This document shows positions 45,801 through 59,769 of a DNA stretch of 64,000 nt, piece after piece. Source of the DNA: Apostichopus japonicus (lineage: Eukaryota > Echinodermata > Holothuroidea > Aspidochirotida > Stichopodidae); NCBI RefSeq assembly GCF_037975245.1, contig NC_092563.1, positions 5,829,501 through 5,893,500 on the forward strand, in the 5' to 3' direction. The translations under genes were made by a program, and so were the position numbers. The notes under the pieces were generated by a model, which was not told the origin of the DNA, ran no database searches, and was given only the letters and a program-made list of their open reading frames with translations. Numbering within the stretch: the first letter of the stretch is position 1; every line of letters starts with the position of its first letter.

Positions 45801-48800
45801 GACACTTAAATTAGGAAATCTCTCATGGTAATGGTATGACTCCAGCCCAGACTTTTGTCATTTCTACCCCTTCCTTATCATCATCAGGCCCTCATCCCAT
45901 CCCCCTCACCCAACACCAACAAAAACCTCACTTGTCGGTTCCATGTACCCGTCAGTTCCACGTTTCTTGTTTTAATTTAAGAATAAATAACAACTACGAC
46001 CAAGACATGGAAATCGGATGGATTTTTTTATCAATAGAAAGGCAACTTTTTTATTGGTTATGTTAGCGTAGGAGGAAGTCCGGCATGGCGTTCTGTGTAG
46101 AATCAAGTACACTCTGGAACCAGGGATCTGGTAAAATAGTTGCTCAGTCCCTGCTTGACCATAACAATTAATATCAATATTTGGCACTGCTACAGAGACT
46201 GGCATTTAACTTCACATTCAATATCTAATATTTATTAATCGGGCATATCATTAATAGATAAATTACAGAAAGAGAGAGACAGACAGATATAGTGAAATTC
46301 CAGACAGGAAAAGACCTGTACAGTTTGTACAGCACTCAGTCTGTTAGAGAAATGCATACATACAGTAATACTGAATAGTTCTATATCATGCACACGATCA
46401 AATGCATGCACTCAAATCTATCATGATATACGGTATACCTGTGTTGAAGGGGGGTTTTGCACAGAACTATTTGTAACTTTGATCAAATCTTGTAATTTCA
46501 TCAATGATAAGTCACAACCTATAGGGCATGACTGATGCACACAATACACTCATTTCACCACCTTTATTGGTGACACACTGTACAGTAGGGTACCAATCTA
46601 GAACATGCAGGATCAACCAGACATTATTATGCAGGTTCAACCAGATGTTATTATGCAGGTTCAACCAAATGTAAATATGCAGGATTAAGGGTACACACCT
46701 ACATTCCATGTTAACATGCTACCTTCAGCATATATGCATGCATTCAACTCTATCATGATATGCAGTACACCTGCATGAAGGGGGGGGAGGGTTTGCATGG
46801 GACTATCTGTACCTTTTTGAGGATATAAATTACTTTAAAAATACTCTAAAAAGTTTATTATAAGACCACAAATTGAAACTTTAAGTAAACTGAGAAATCT
46901 GAAACAAGTTTCCTGACTGCAAAGACATAGAATACTATTTTCTGTTGGACATTAATTAAGCAGCTTCACTCCCATAAAGATCATCTTAAATATCAGAAAC
47001 AAACTTTAATATCATCACACAGATGCATATGACCTCTATGTATGTGACATTAGGCTAGTGAATGTAAGGGACCGCGATGCACAGTTTAGCCCAACGATGA
47101 AATACTTCACTTTAAAAAAAGGCTACTCTTTGCCAAGTTTGCTTTTTGTTGAATAAAATAGTTCACACTGTAAGTAATGGTGCATTTTCTACACATTTGC
47201 ATTGCGGTGCAAATTCTAGAATTAATTCAGACACAATTGTGTTCATAAATTACACAGACCTCCAAGGGGAGAGATGGCTGCAAGATATCACAAAGGTCTT
47301 TGCTCAGTCTCAGCAGAGATCTGCACAGAAAGTTTGACATTCTTTATATACAGTATATACAGGGATGAGCCTGGGGTGAAAAAAAAAATCACAGAACTTT
47401 GCAAAAATGGCGGTATAGGCTCCAGTTTGCGTATGCTACAGTGTGTTAGGATAATAGTTTCTGTCCCCGAGGTAGAAAAGAAATCATGGATATTCCTCGA
47501 ATTCGCGGAAAAAGCTTGAGGACACATTTTACAAGAGACAGATGGACAGACAGAATAAATCTGACCATTGAACAATGAATGGAACAAAAGTTATTATCAA
47601 TTACGATCAATTACATTCTTGATCAAGAAACAGGCAAAACAATCCTCTCCCTCTCAAAATAGGAGGAAATAAACATACACAGTGCAAGGAATTGAAAGAT
47701 GAGGTGAAATATTTCAGTAAAACATTTACTGAAATAAGTATTTAGACGGTATTAATCACACCACAGCGGTGATTCGATCATAGAGTGATGAATTTCAGAG
47801 TGTTCGACGAAGGCAAATGCTTGAACTTTTTCAAAGTGACGAGAACAAAAAAAATCAGAAGTTTCATAATAGGGTAGATGGTACAGACTACATAGGACAC
47901 ATGACTTATTAAGCTTCAGTGTCACAGCTCTCTCTCTCTTTTAAGAGACCGATTCTTCTAACTTCAATGAAATGCTTCGATGGGCCAGTTTTATTTTACA
48001 AAATTGAATTTTTTTTTTCAATAATTTCTTTCAGTAATGAAATTAGCTTTCAAATTTGATCCTCCAAAGTCTTAAGGCAGGCTCAAAATGGATGACTATG
48101 AAACAGAATTCTACTCTAAAATATTTCCTTGCAAGCAATATAACTTGGCCAGCCGTTTCCGTTTTCTGCATGCTAATATATTTCCTGACAGGTACATTTC
48201 TTATAAATATGAATACATGAAAAGAGATGAGACCGCACCCACCAAATTAATAATTCTAAAGAAAGTTTGCATTGCTCTTTAAAAGTCTATAATTAACTTC
48301 TCTCCTCAATTCACTTCAGCAGGGAAAACAGGAATTATTTTTTATTGATATCAGAAACAGTTTCACTCATACACTGCACATTTTACAATGTCAGATTAGC
48401 AGGTCTCCTGTCTTAAGGAAAACAGATGCTTTTAGATTATTTTCTATAACCTTCCATTGATTGGTTAGTAAAAAAAAAAAGGTCTTCAACTAGAAGAGAC
48501 AGAGAATATATGTATTATTAAGCAAAGCGGGAATTCTCCTCCTATACATGTCTCCGAAGCAGATTTGGCTATTAGATAAAAGCTTAGCCTTTTGCAGTTG
48601 AGGAAAATTTTAAGAATTAGAAGATGCATTTATAAGTATAAAAATAATGCTGCTTGTTAAGACAAAATTTTTGGTGTGAAAGGGCAGATATGCTCGTTTG
48701 ATTAAAAAAATTAAATTTAAAAAATATTTCATGTTCAGGCAATACAGACGGCACCAACAGAAAAAAAAGAAAAATGGCAAAGCTTAGATAATATGTTTCT

Positions 48801-51800
48801 GTGTGCGAGGCGGCAGGCTGTCATTTATACTCACAGTCTCTTAATTCCCTGGTTACTGTCAAAAGATGTTATTTTCGAGCTGAGAAATTAAAGGTATACG
48901 TAGGCTGAACTTTGAGTAATCAAAAAAAAAAAAATAGATTGTAAAAATTTTGAAAGTTGGATTTAAAAGGAAAAAACCCACTAGTTTACTGTGGTATTTT
49001 GGTAAAGATCTTCCAGTCTGTCATAAAAAAATAATAGGCCAATGTTTTGGAGACCAGGTAGGTATTATGTACTGTTTGGATGTAACAATGTTTACTTGAG
49101 GCACCAGCAGGCATTTTCATGACACAATTTTTCGTTGTTGTTGTTGTTTGAAAGTGGACTTTTGCGCTATCTATAAAGGTAACGGCGAAAGATTTTCAAA
49201 GACCATGGCATCTGCAGCAATCCTTAATAAAATACTGTGTAAAATTAGATACACACGCAAGAAAAAACAAAACAAAATCAAGATACATTCATGCAGCCTG
49301 CAATTTTGGAAACTGATAACTGCAGGCCAGTTCAGACATCAATTGTTAGGTCCTGAAAAGAGCAGCATTTACAAGAGGAGAAAAAAAAAACAGGCATTTT
49401 CAAGCAAGGGAATGGCTGGGTAAATTTGTTTATAGCAAAGGGAACAGTTGTAATACTTTTATGAGGCAAAGTTCATTCAAACTCCATTTCTACAGATGAA
49501 ACCATAGATGAATTCATGGTCTTCACCAAACACTCTATGATACTCAAAGAACATCAACAATTTTTTCCCAATTAATGCAATATTCTATCCTTCTTGTCAC
49601 TGTTGTTACACAGTCACTGAAGAAGGTGGTACTTTTGTACATATGACGAGGCAATGCATTTGTTGTTGTTTTTTTGCTTAAAACATGATATGTTTGAGAG
49701 CTTTCCACATGATTAAAGTTTAAAAAATGATAGATAGAAGGAAAGTAGTCATTGCGGTAACTGTTATTATTTATGGGACAGAGTTCAATTTTACAAAATA
49801 AATATAAAACTTATGCACAAGGCTACTCATAATAATAATAAGGAAGCCTGTAATCTCCATACTGTGGAAACCAAGATACCATGCAGCTTGCAGCCAGTAT
49901 TATTGCAGCAGGCCATCAAAGTTAAAAAGTTTTTAGCCCTTCTCTCCCATTCCCCCCCCCCCACCTCTTTTGACACACCCTGCCTGCCTATCGAATTATC
50001 AGGCATTTCTTTAACAGCAGATATATACTGTATTCCAGAAATGGTCAACAGTTTCCAATTCTGGTACAATTTACTGCTAAAAACAGAAAACGGTAAGATG
50101 CTAGATTCAAATATCAGTTTATACTACGACTTAATAACGACGAAGACAAACAATTTATGCATCTCGACAAGACTTGAGTTGCAGGAGACTGAAGGGCCGA
50201 ACTTTGATCAACTCCACATGGGTTTGCAGAAAAACCTCTCCAGAATTTCTTGCCATAATAAGTACTCGTGAACACTCGATATTCTGCTTAAAGGAGAGGT
50301 ACCATGGATAGTACTCTATACTAGAAAGGGAATTCTCTTTCTCAAGAAATAACTAACTGGGTTAGAGCTAAAGAAAATTCATAGGACTTTAAACTTAGGA
50401 TAAAGTAAAAACAATGAGAAAAGCAAAGGGAGTAGGAAAAGAAAATATGTTTGTCTTTTTAACAATTGATTTCTTCTATGTCCCATTCAGTTGGCAATTT
50501 CATCATGTTTGCTATTCACTTACAGTCGCATAGAGTGTCTACCATACTGATTCTGTTGATCAGTGATGCTAAATCATTTCCTATGAGGGCTAGATCAAAA
50601 ACATTTTTGGAGTAAAACGGCAGGACAGATATCAAAATCACTCTACACCTTATCTTTAGCAATGTGTACAATGAGTACAGTACTCTAGGCCGATAGGGCA
50701 CTTCAGCTTCAGGCCCTTAAGGCCCTGCATTACCCGTTCAGTACAAGATGGTGGGCTGATGTCTCTTTCGTCGGCCCAGGGGCTGGATTTGAACTGCCGA
50801 CCTCCTATTAAGTACTCCTGCTGTTCATAAAGTGCAGAACCAACGGCACTTTCTAGGAACAGTGTGTCTTAAAGAGTTAGGGCACAGTCAGAGATGAGGT
50901 AACCTTTCCTTGAACCACTGTTCTCTCTTATTACTGTCTGGATTTCACAAAATGAACCTTCCAACCTCCAGTGCACCCGACACATTTCTCAGGCTAAATT
51001 TATTCCCACGTACGCACGCAATCTCCTGATCAACATGTACAGACATTCTAATGCAGTTATCACAGGTTTTTTCTTTCACATACATTGCAGGGCATAACTT
51101 TTGATGTGAGATGATTGTTTAATATATTGATTTACTTGCTGTTATATGTGGTAGTACATATATGATCTAAAATTCACTCCTGACTCCGTCCTCGTCGTCG
51201 GGACGATAGGGCAAAATTCGTACGATATAAGGAAGGAAACTGGATGGTGGTAACTTAACAACATAGCAATGTATCTAACAAGGACATCAAAGTTGAATGG
51301 GAAAGCAAAGGCTAAACATCTGCATCAAAACTATGACAAATAAAATCAGATGAAAGAGAGGATGGTGATCAAAAGGAGAAACTTGGAGGATGGGACCTTA
51401 GGGCATGAATATGATGCTCAGGGTATCTAATTCATTCTTTCTATTCAGACAGTTCATCCATTTCAATTCAGATAGTTCAACTATTTTAGTTCAGCTACGT
51501 AGTTGAACTGTTTGTTGAATTTTCATTCACTTTCACTTCAGATGCAGTAGTTGAACTGTTACTCGAATCGCACAAGTGTTACCAGGGCTAAAACTGTGAA
51601 GTAACCTTCGAACTATATATATATGTATCAGAGCCATCCTTGATCTCAGCTTAGACCCACAGGGGTAACAGGTAACACAGAAGCATACGTATGTGGCATG
51701 CACAGAGTAGTAGTAGTAATAATAATACAACAACAGTGCATTCATTGTACGAGCAGGATGCACAAACCAAGAGGAGTTTTAACACATGTATGCTACCTTA

Positions 51801-54800
51801 CTCTTCCCACATTGGCTGAGGATGCCGTGGGCTCCGTTGCCGATCTTGGGACCTTTTGATGCCAAATTTTTATACGGAATGTAAATGTACGACACGGTGG
51901 AAAAAGAGAAACGGGTTAACATAGAAAATCACATTGATCAATATTACATCTGAGGTGTTAAGTACATTCCAATTCCAGTAATATTGAAATCCCAAAGGCT
52001 GAAAGCTTTCAAAGTGAAGCATCCGTAGTCATTATTTTCAGAAAATATTTTCTTTTATCCATTCCTTTCCAAAGAACCAAAATTTGGGAACTGGACAAAT
52101 CTCATAGTGCTAGTGTGATATAAAGTCAATATTTGTATTGGTTTAGTCTTTGTGAAAAGCATTTAACCAGATTATTAAGTGAAAGTATATTAAGACACTG
52201 CTGACTCACACAGTGCATATTTTTTAGCACTAATTGTGACACCCATGCAATGTTTTATACCTGTGGAAATTAATCAACACACAAGACTGTTGCTATGATG
52301 AAACACAAAAGACTCGAATGAAATTAGACAGTAATAATTAATACACTCATTTACATAAAACTATCATCGGTATTCTGAATAAATGTCATTTTACAGCACG
52401 ACACGTTCACCGGACACAAAAGAGATGAGCAGACCATTGTTACAGCATACACACAAACTAAAAACATTGATTATATCTAACAATATACTACAATACAATC
52501 ATATTTGGAAAAAATTCTTTTGACTGTCCACAAATTTAAACCTGCGCAATACTTTTCAAGGTGCAACCCCATAAAAAAAATTTACAAAGAATCTTACCCA
52601 CAGAATAAATCAAAATATTGAAGATATCACACATCTCAAGTTAGCTTGTTGCTATTAACTTGCAGCAGTATCTTGTAATAGTAATAACAGCAGTCATACC
52701 ATTAGTCCAAAAGAAATGACTTGAACAAGTTTAACAGTATTGGCTTCTCACGTTAAAAAATACTACCCAGGAGCCCTGTCGTCAAATCGTTGGCCTGGTG
52801 CAGAAAATCATTTTTCACTCAACTTTTTCAAATTGACTATCCCTTTTTTCGACTGACAGGCAGGACTTTTAAAGAAATATGTAGTTACAAGCTAAATGAC
52901 ATATAGACCTTGCACTTTGCTTTGGGAATTTACTGTATAAGATTAGCATGATGCGGCTGGGAACTTGCTAAAACCACAGCAAAGGAATTTATCACAGAGA
53001 ACCTTAAACTTGTCCTTCCCATAAACGATGATGTAGGTGGGGCAACTTTGTCTTCAGTTAATGCAGCATAAAAATTATTATTCATGTACAGTACTGAATT
53101 GATTTTTAGCTGAAGCAAACATTTAAATTAACTACCCCTTGCCCCTCCCCCCCCCTCATCCTCCCCCTCCAAGAACATTGAGATAAACAACAACATAAAT
53201 CAAGTCACAATGATCTTATGCTTGCTAGGGTAACTTCAGTTCAAAGCATAACGCATGAAGAATGTGTCCGACAAATGTGTGAATGTTCTCCTATTTGTAA
53301 CAAGAATGAAGGCAAGCATAGATGAAACTACTATTTGTTTCTGCAAAGGAAGCCAAGCTGTCAACAAACTGCATTGATACTTCGTCATAGGTAAATGGTT
53401 CTGACATTTTGAAACTAGCAGGCTCTTTCTTCTCTCTTGTCTCAAAGGGTTGCCAACCTTTAAATTGATAACAGTGGGAAGCTTCTACTCTCCCAGGTTT
53501 GAGGTGCCAGGTTCCCCCAATTTGCATATTTCTTACGGGTATAATTGGTTGCTGTTCAAAGGGACAGAGGGGGAAAAAAATCTAATCTTTCCCCTTTTAG
53601 AGGGACTTTTGTGATTTCTGTATCCATAAAGTTGCTACTACCTGATCAAAATCTTACACCCCTAGTTTTCTAACAAAAAAATTCCTGTCAAAAATGACAA
53701 GATAAAAATGCTTTACATTTACAATTTTTCTTCTATCTCTCTCTCACTTTTTTCAGTATTTAGGCAAAGCCATCTTCCTTTGTTATCCAGAGTAGGTTCT
53801 GCGCAAGAAATGGGGCCATAATGTGCTGATGTTTTCAGGGATTTTGAAAGACCAAAAAATTCCTTGAAGCTATTGAGGACTAGGTGAGAAGTGAACATAT
53901 TTTATAGTACACCCTCTTAACATTGGAGGATGTGTTATGACAGCGGCCTTACATAGCTGCATAAAACGAATGGAGATATGTTATGACAACTGCAACTTGA
54001 TTGGTCTTGTTGTGTGTAACAAGAATTAACTGGTCGGTCTGCTTTTGCTTTCACTACACTACAGATGGAGACATGTTATGACAACTGCAACTTAATTGAT
54101 CTTGTTGTGTGTTACAAGAATTAACTGGTCGGTCAGCTTTCGCTTTCACTACACTACAGATGGAGATATGTTATGACAACTGCAACATTGATTGATCTTG
54201 TTGTGTGTTACAAGAATTAACTGGTCGGTCTGCTTTTGCTTTCACTACACTACAGATGGAGATATGTTATGACAACTGCAACATTGATTGATCTTGTTGT
54301 GTGTTACAAGAATTAACTGGTCGGTCAGCTTTCGCTTTCACTACACTACAGCAGCCAAACAAGGTGACAGCTATTTCTAATGTCCTAGGTTTGAGTACTG
54401 CTATCAGTTAACTACCATATATAGCTCTGTCAATAATGAATGATTGTTAGCCAAGAGTGACAGCTAACATGGGTTTAGATGGCCAATTTTGCTTGGTCAT
54501 GGGAAGAAAAGTAGGAAGGGGAGGTGGAGGAGGGTGAACTGGCCAAAGGAATTTTCCTTCTAACAAGAAAAGAATCTAATCAGCAGCCTCTGGAAATGAT
54601 ACAATGGCTAAGATTTTCACAAACTTTGGGATTATTTGATTGGATTGGAAGTGAGAATGGAGTCAATTTCAATCCCCAATCCCATCTACTGTATGACTAA
54701 AGTGTTCAGCACATCTCCGATATCTTGATTATAAAAATTCCATTCGTCTGCACCCCTCCCTCTATAAATAGTATCTCCCTATAAAAAACCTTTTGCTGAG

Positions 54801-57800
54801 CATGTGATCGGTCTCCATGTAAAGAGAAGAATCGGATAAGAGGTGCAACGTGGTGTAATCATGACCTTTATGGTTCTATTGTAATAATGTTGATTTCATT
54901 GTTTGTTTACATTAAATATGATTATCATGATAACTTAATGAAAACAAATTTTACTCATAGTGCCAACTATAGCCCGGACAAACCTACCTTTGAACTAGGT
55001 TGAGAGGTTCGTGGCTTTGTTAGTTTACTGGTAGGAGTTGCCAGTCTAGATGGCTTGACTAGTTCCTATACGATGAGAAAACAGATAACATATTAATGTA
55101 CATAATACTGCTGTATACATAAAGAGAACAAGGGTGGGAATGAAAAGTATTTAATCTTACGTGTACTGTATGTACATATAGAGAACAATGGTTGAAGCAT
55201 AGCCTAGCACAATACATAAAACAGAGCTTAGAACATGAAGTCTATGATGAAAGTTTCAGTTTCAATTCCCAGTATAATAAAGTATATATGTTACACAGTA
55301 CGAATAAACTATGAAGTCATAGCTCACTATTACATGTACCATATGTACGTAGGGAACGATAGTTGACGCAGAGTCTGGTACAATTAAAAACAAAACAGAG
55401 CTTGGAACACGAAGTCTCTAATGAAACTGGTTACATCTTGAGTCTAAGTATCAGTTCCCACAATAATAAACTATGTATGTTACACTAAATGAACTATGAA
55501 GTCATAGTTCACCACACTACATGACTGTATGTACCTAGGAAACGATAGTTGAAGCACAGTCTGGTACAATAGCAACAAACAGAGCTTGGAATATGACGTC
55601 TATAATATAAATGGTTGCATCTCAGAGTCTAAATTCCAGTTCCCAGTGCTAGAATAAAACTATACGTGAAACTGTATTACATAAACTATGCAATCTTTCC
55701 TCTGTTTGAGACGATTTGCAATAAACAACTTCATTCCTATTTTAAGAGAGGCACATCTGAGCACTGTGTTAAAGGTTAATACTTTTGGGGGTTGGTCTGA
55801 GTGTTATTGATGTTTTCATAAATAACAGGCTTTCTCAAGATCTTGAAACAGCTGATGCAAGCTTTAACTACCGCAACAAACTAACAGAAAAGTCAGCTGT
55901 TCCACTGTATTTGATGGTGAGATCTTTTGTAATCAGTTTGCTTCGTGTCAGTAGCTACATGACATATGACCCAATTGGTATTTTTCGGGTTTAGTTTTCA
56001 CAGCAATTTATAGTACAGATAAGTGAACTTTGAATACAGCCCAGTGGCATAAATATATTATACTGTAGGTTATATAGGTAGTTCTGTAGGATTATGACAC
56101 AAGATGTTGAAAGTCATAAATTACTATAAAACTATATTCATTTTCAAATCAAAGTTCTGTTACCTTTGGAAAAATGAAATTATCGAAATATCTCTTCCTT
56201 TTATCAATAATAAGCTAGGTAGATGGGTGTAACTAAACCAGTCAATACAGGTATTTAGAGGTGGGGGGGGTGGGGGGCTTATAAATGTTGTATATTTGCA
56301 GGTAAATTTGGTAGTCTGTAAATCAAAGTGCATGTGTATAGGAGGGACAGGTAAAGAGAGGAATGAAGGAAATTAAAAGTATTACCCTTGGCTTTTCATA
56401 TTGGCTTCCGCAGGTCAGTTTTTCAGGGTGAATGTTGCACTGTACTGAAGCAACACTGACCGAGGAAGAATTCTGAGAAGTAAAGACAAAGGAATAAAAT
56501 GAACAAATAATTGTTAATCGAGTGAGTGGAGGGTTTCCTAATGTTATCTCCCAAACCAAACTTAGATGATTTTCTCCTCAGCTGTTTGGTGTATTCGTTT
56601 ATCACAAATATTTCTGTCACATATTAAAGTTAAAGATGATGGTTGGGTTAGTAGTGTCCCCCTTTAAGTTTAATGTGTATGAACAGGTTACAAGGAAATG
56701 AAATAACCACTTTAATATCCTTTGGGTAAATAACGAAACAACAATAATAATAACGAGTCCACTTTTGGCAAGTCGTCAATTGTGTTTGTAATGACTGAAT
56801 TGAAATGATTCCGGAAACAACGTTTTTACTTCAATTTCCACATTTCTCTGGCTCTGTACAGGGAGGACTTTCATTCTGCATTGGATATATACAGTACAAT
56901 AGGCATTTGGCATTTATGTAGACTTATACACAGTTACTTCTAAAGAAACCATCAAGGAAGTACTTTGTATATATATATATTATATATATATAGATCAGGA
57001 GTTCAGCAATAGGTGGTATACAGTAGGTATGATATATGTAACTTGCCATCCAAAGTCACAAGTGATCCTTCTTTAGCTTTTGTGTTTCTTTGGCCCCTCT
57101 GACCTATAGTTCTCATGGCCTCTGGGCCCCATTTGCTAGTGACTAATCGAGGCACATTTGGACCCCTGACAATAGTTATATATATCATTTATGTCTATTC
57201 ACTTTCAATGGCAATACCAAGGAAGCGAGATTATAGCAATCTACAGAAATACTGGTTGTATATCTTGAGGACAGACAACCCCAACAAAGAGTAAGCTGGA
57301 TTGAAAGAACTATGAATGTTATCTGCATTATTTCATTCAGTAACACAACTTTAAGCTTCCCCTCCCTCCCTCACTTCCCCCCCCCCTTCGACAGCCAGTT
57401 GTTGTAAATGATATTGCTTGGACAGTTTTCACGATGACTCATATAGTCCATATTCTAATGTTTTCATGAAGAGTGTGACACACTATCACTAAAACAACAA
57501 ATAACAGTTGACCTACCCTGGATGCATGTACAGTACCCTTGTCTTGTATACACATGCAAGAGCCATTACTTGTAATCATTGTCAAAGGCTGGGTAGGAGG
57601 ACATACCCTTGGATAAATACAAACATAAATGCACCAGAATAGTTCTACATACTTCACAAATGGTAGATTGGGAAGGAGGAGGTGATGGGCGATGACCCAG
57701 AGGAGGGTCGAGGGGGCGCAGTGCTAAACTATTACCAGATATTAGGCTAGGTAGATGGGAAGGTGCAATAGTAGAGTCGAGACAGGTGAGTGAGGAGCGC

Positions 57801-59737
57801 AGTAAATGTAGAGAGAAGTATGTTGCTCTTGTTCCTTCAACTGGTCTCAAAATTTGACTCATGAATGTGTTGTGATTCAGTGTCAGAGCTGTTGGAGAGG
57901 AGGATAGGTTGTGTATGGATGGGGGTGTGGGGGGAGGGGGGGTACACCCTGCGGAGACATTGCTTCCTTCTTACCATTAGTTCTGAGATTTCAGTCTGAC
58001 TGTCCTTATGACATCTGTTCCACATAGGGTCACACTGGACTTCTGACGACCTCGTCTTTACGACTTTTTCCTGAGAAGAAGTGACAAAGTGACATTTTAT
58101 ACATTCAGAGGATTAATGCAGCTCATCTTAACCGTGACTGACACATGTTACTCTCCTATTACATGGATTTATCACTAGTAATTTCCTGCTTTTAACAGAT
58201 AATAAGATGGGTACTAATTAAAAGGAAAATGTGGCAGCCGGCTGTCTTTGCGGTTACCTTTTATCACACTTGCACTTACATATTGTACACAGTATTCTGC
58301 GAAGCACCAAGCAAGCACACCCACTAGCTGTCCTGCGATGGGGGGGGGGGGGAGGAAGAGGGAGAGGGAGAGGCATGGGGCAATTTAATTTAATTTAACC
58401 AATGGAGTGACTAAACGTGATTGAAAAAAAAAAAAATAGTATATGAATTGTGCATAGCAATATCAGAAACTCTTGTTCATCATAAAAAAATTTTTTTTAA
58501 AAGACTCTGTGTACACAAAGTGCCCTGCATGTATGTGTTTGCCTTGGAACTACTGTAGAATTTTTGGCTATATGCAACATCAGATGATTTATTCAGTGAA
58601 ATAAGTTTGAAATAAGTTTGAAAGACTGCTAGGAGAGGGGCTGAACACAAAAAAAATGCTAACTTTGCCTAATGTTCTGACCCAAGCTTTGGCCGCTGGT
58701 GCGAATAAAAAATAAGCGTTAAAGTGCTCCCAGGGCACACTGAAATTATTGTGATCATTATATCACACCCAGTCTGAGGCACTGTCTATGGAAAGAACTT
58801 TAGCTTTCCTCACAGCTAAGTTTTTACTCCAAATAAAGAGGGGGGTGGGGGTGGGGGGAAGAAAGAAATGAATGATGCAATTGTGGGTGAGTTATGCATC
58901 CAGGCTACAATCTTTACAATCTGATTCGTTTTCGTTGCCTCGATGTTTAAGCAATTGTGCAAACTGTCACTGAATTTCTTTGTCACATAACATAAACTTT
59001 ACCAATACAATGAATACTGCAACTGATTCTCACTCCCGTCATCTATTATTGAAAGCAAAATATTAAGTCTTTGTGTACGTAGCAATACCATATTAATGAT
59101 ATCTCAATCTTAAAAGCTTTCCAAAATTTATTCTCTTTGGTGATGAATTCTTCCTTCAGTAAGTCTCCCCCAAATTAACGCATCAATGAGATAACTAATT
59201 GTAATGGACTCAAAAGGCGATGTCTCTCAAACTTCACTCTTTTAAAAACTAAATTATACATGTACAAGAAAGCTTCATTCATAATTTGTCATACCTTTAC
59301 ACTTTTAAATACACTCTGAACAGCCAATAGGATGAGCACTGTTTTAATATTATTTGTGTGTACAGTATATTGTACACTTAGAAGACCATAAAAACCCATC
59401 ATTGTGCTTGTAACCATGGCAACTGATTGAGAAAGCAGGAAATAACCACCCACATCCTGAATCCTTCCTTCAGTTTGCACTTGAGTTCTTTGGACGACGT
59501 ACTGCTATCTTTCACATTTAATCACAATCAGAGATGGAGACTAAGTAACCGAGAGAGTACATGTAAATTCATTCATTCATGCTCCGTCTCTTGTTTGCGT
59601 CCAACCAAGTTTGTCTACTACCTATGATCATGTGAATTTAATAATACAGGTATTGTATTATTTTACACTATAACCAAGGTGGCAAAGTTCAGTCACAGTA
59701 CTACATTTCAATACATATATAAATACTCTATATATAT

Positions 59738-59769
<32 letters not shown>

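Larger units (their letters stand above)
36833..54987 (-). other. long intronic stretch of the microtubule-associated gene
   Basis: An 18-kb interval between the terminal exon and the exon at 54988. It holds the TIR element at 37093, a minisatellite at 39259, a dispersed repeat at about 41460, a hAT-type element at 44610, a SINE-like segment at 50690, and a 95-bp tandem repeat at 53970. One weak exon (51802-51852) is proposed. A further candidate at 43594-43655 (acceptor GGTAGCAG, donor ATGAG|GTAACA) breaks the phase-0 pattern and is not called. Confidence 0.5.

Noticed and set aside
49813-50271. 152-codon plus-strand frame
   Set aside because: It contains a C-homopolymer and no family resemblance, and lies in an intron of a minus-strand gene.
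57566-57890. Exon in the 57.6-57.9 kb minus-strand open region
   Set aside because: The donor at GAA|GTATGT is fair, but no acceptor gives a frame compatible with the neighbouring phase-0 exons.
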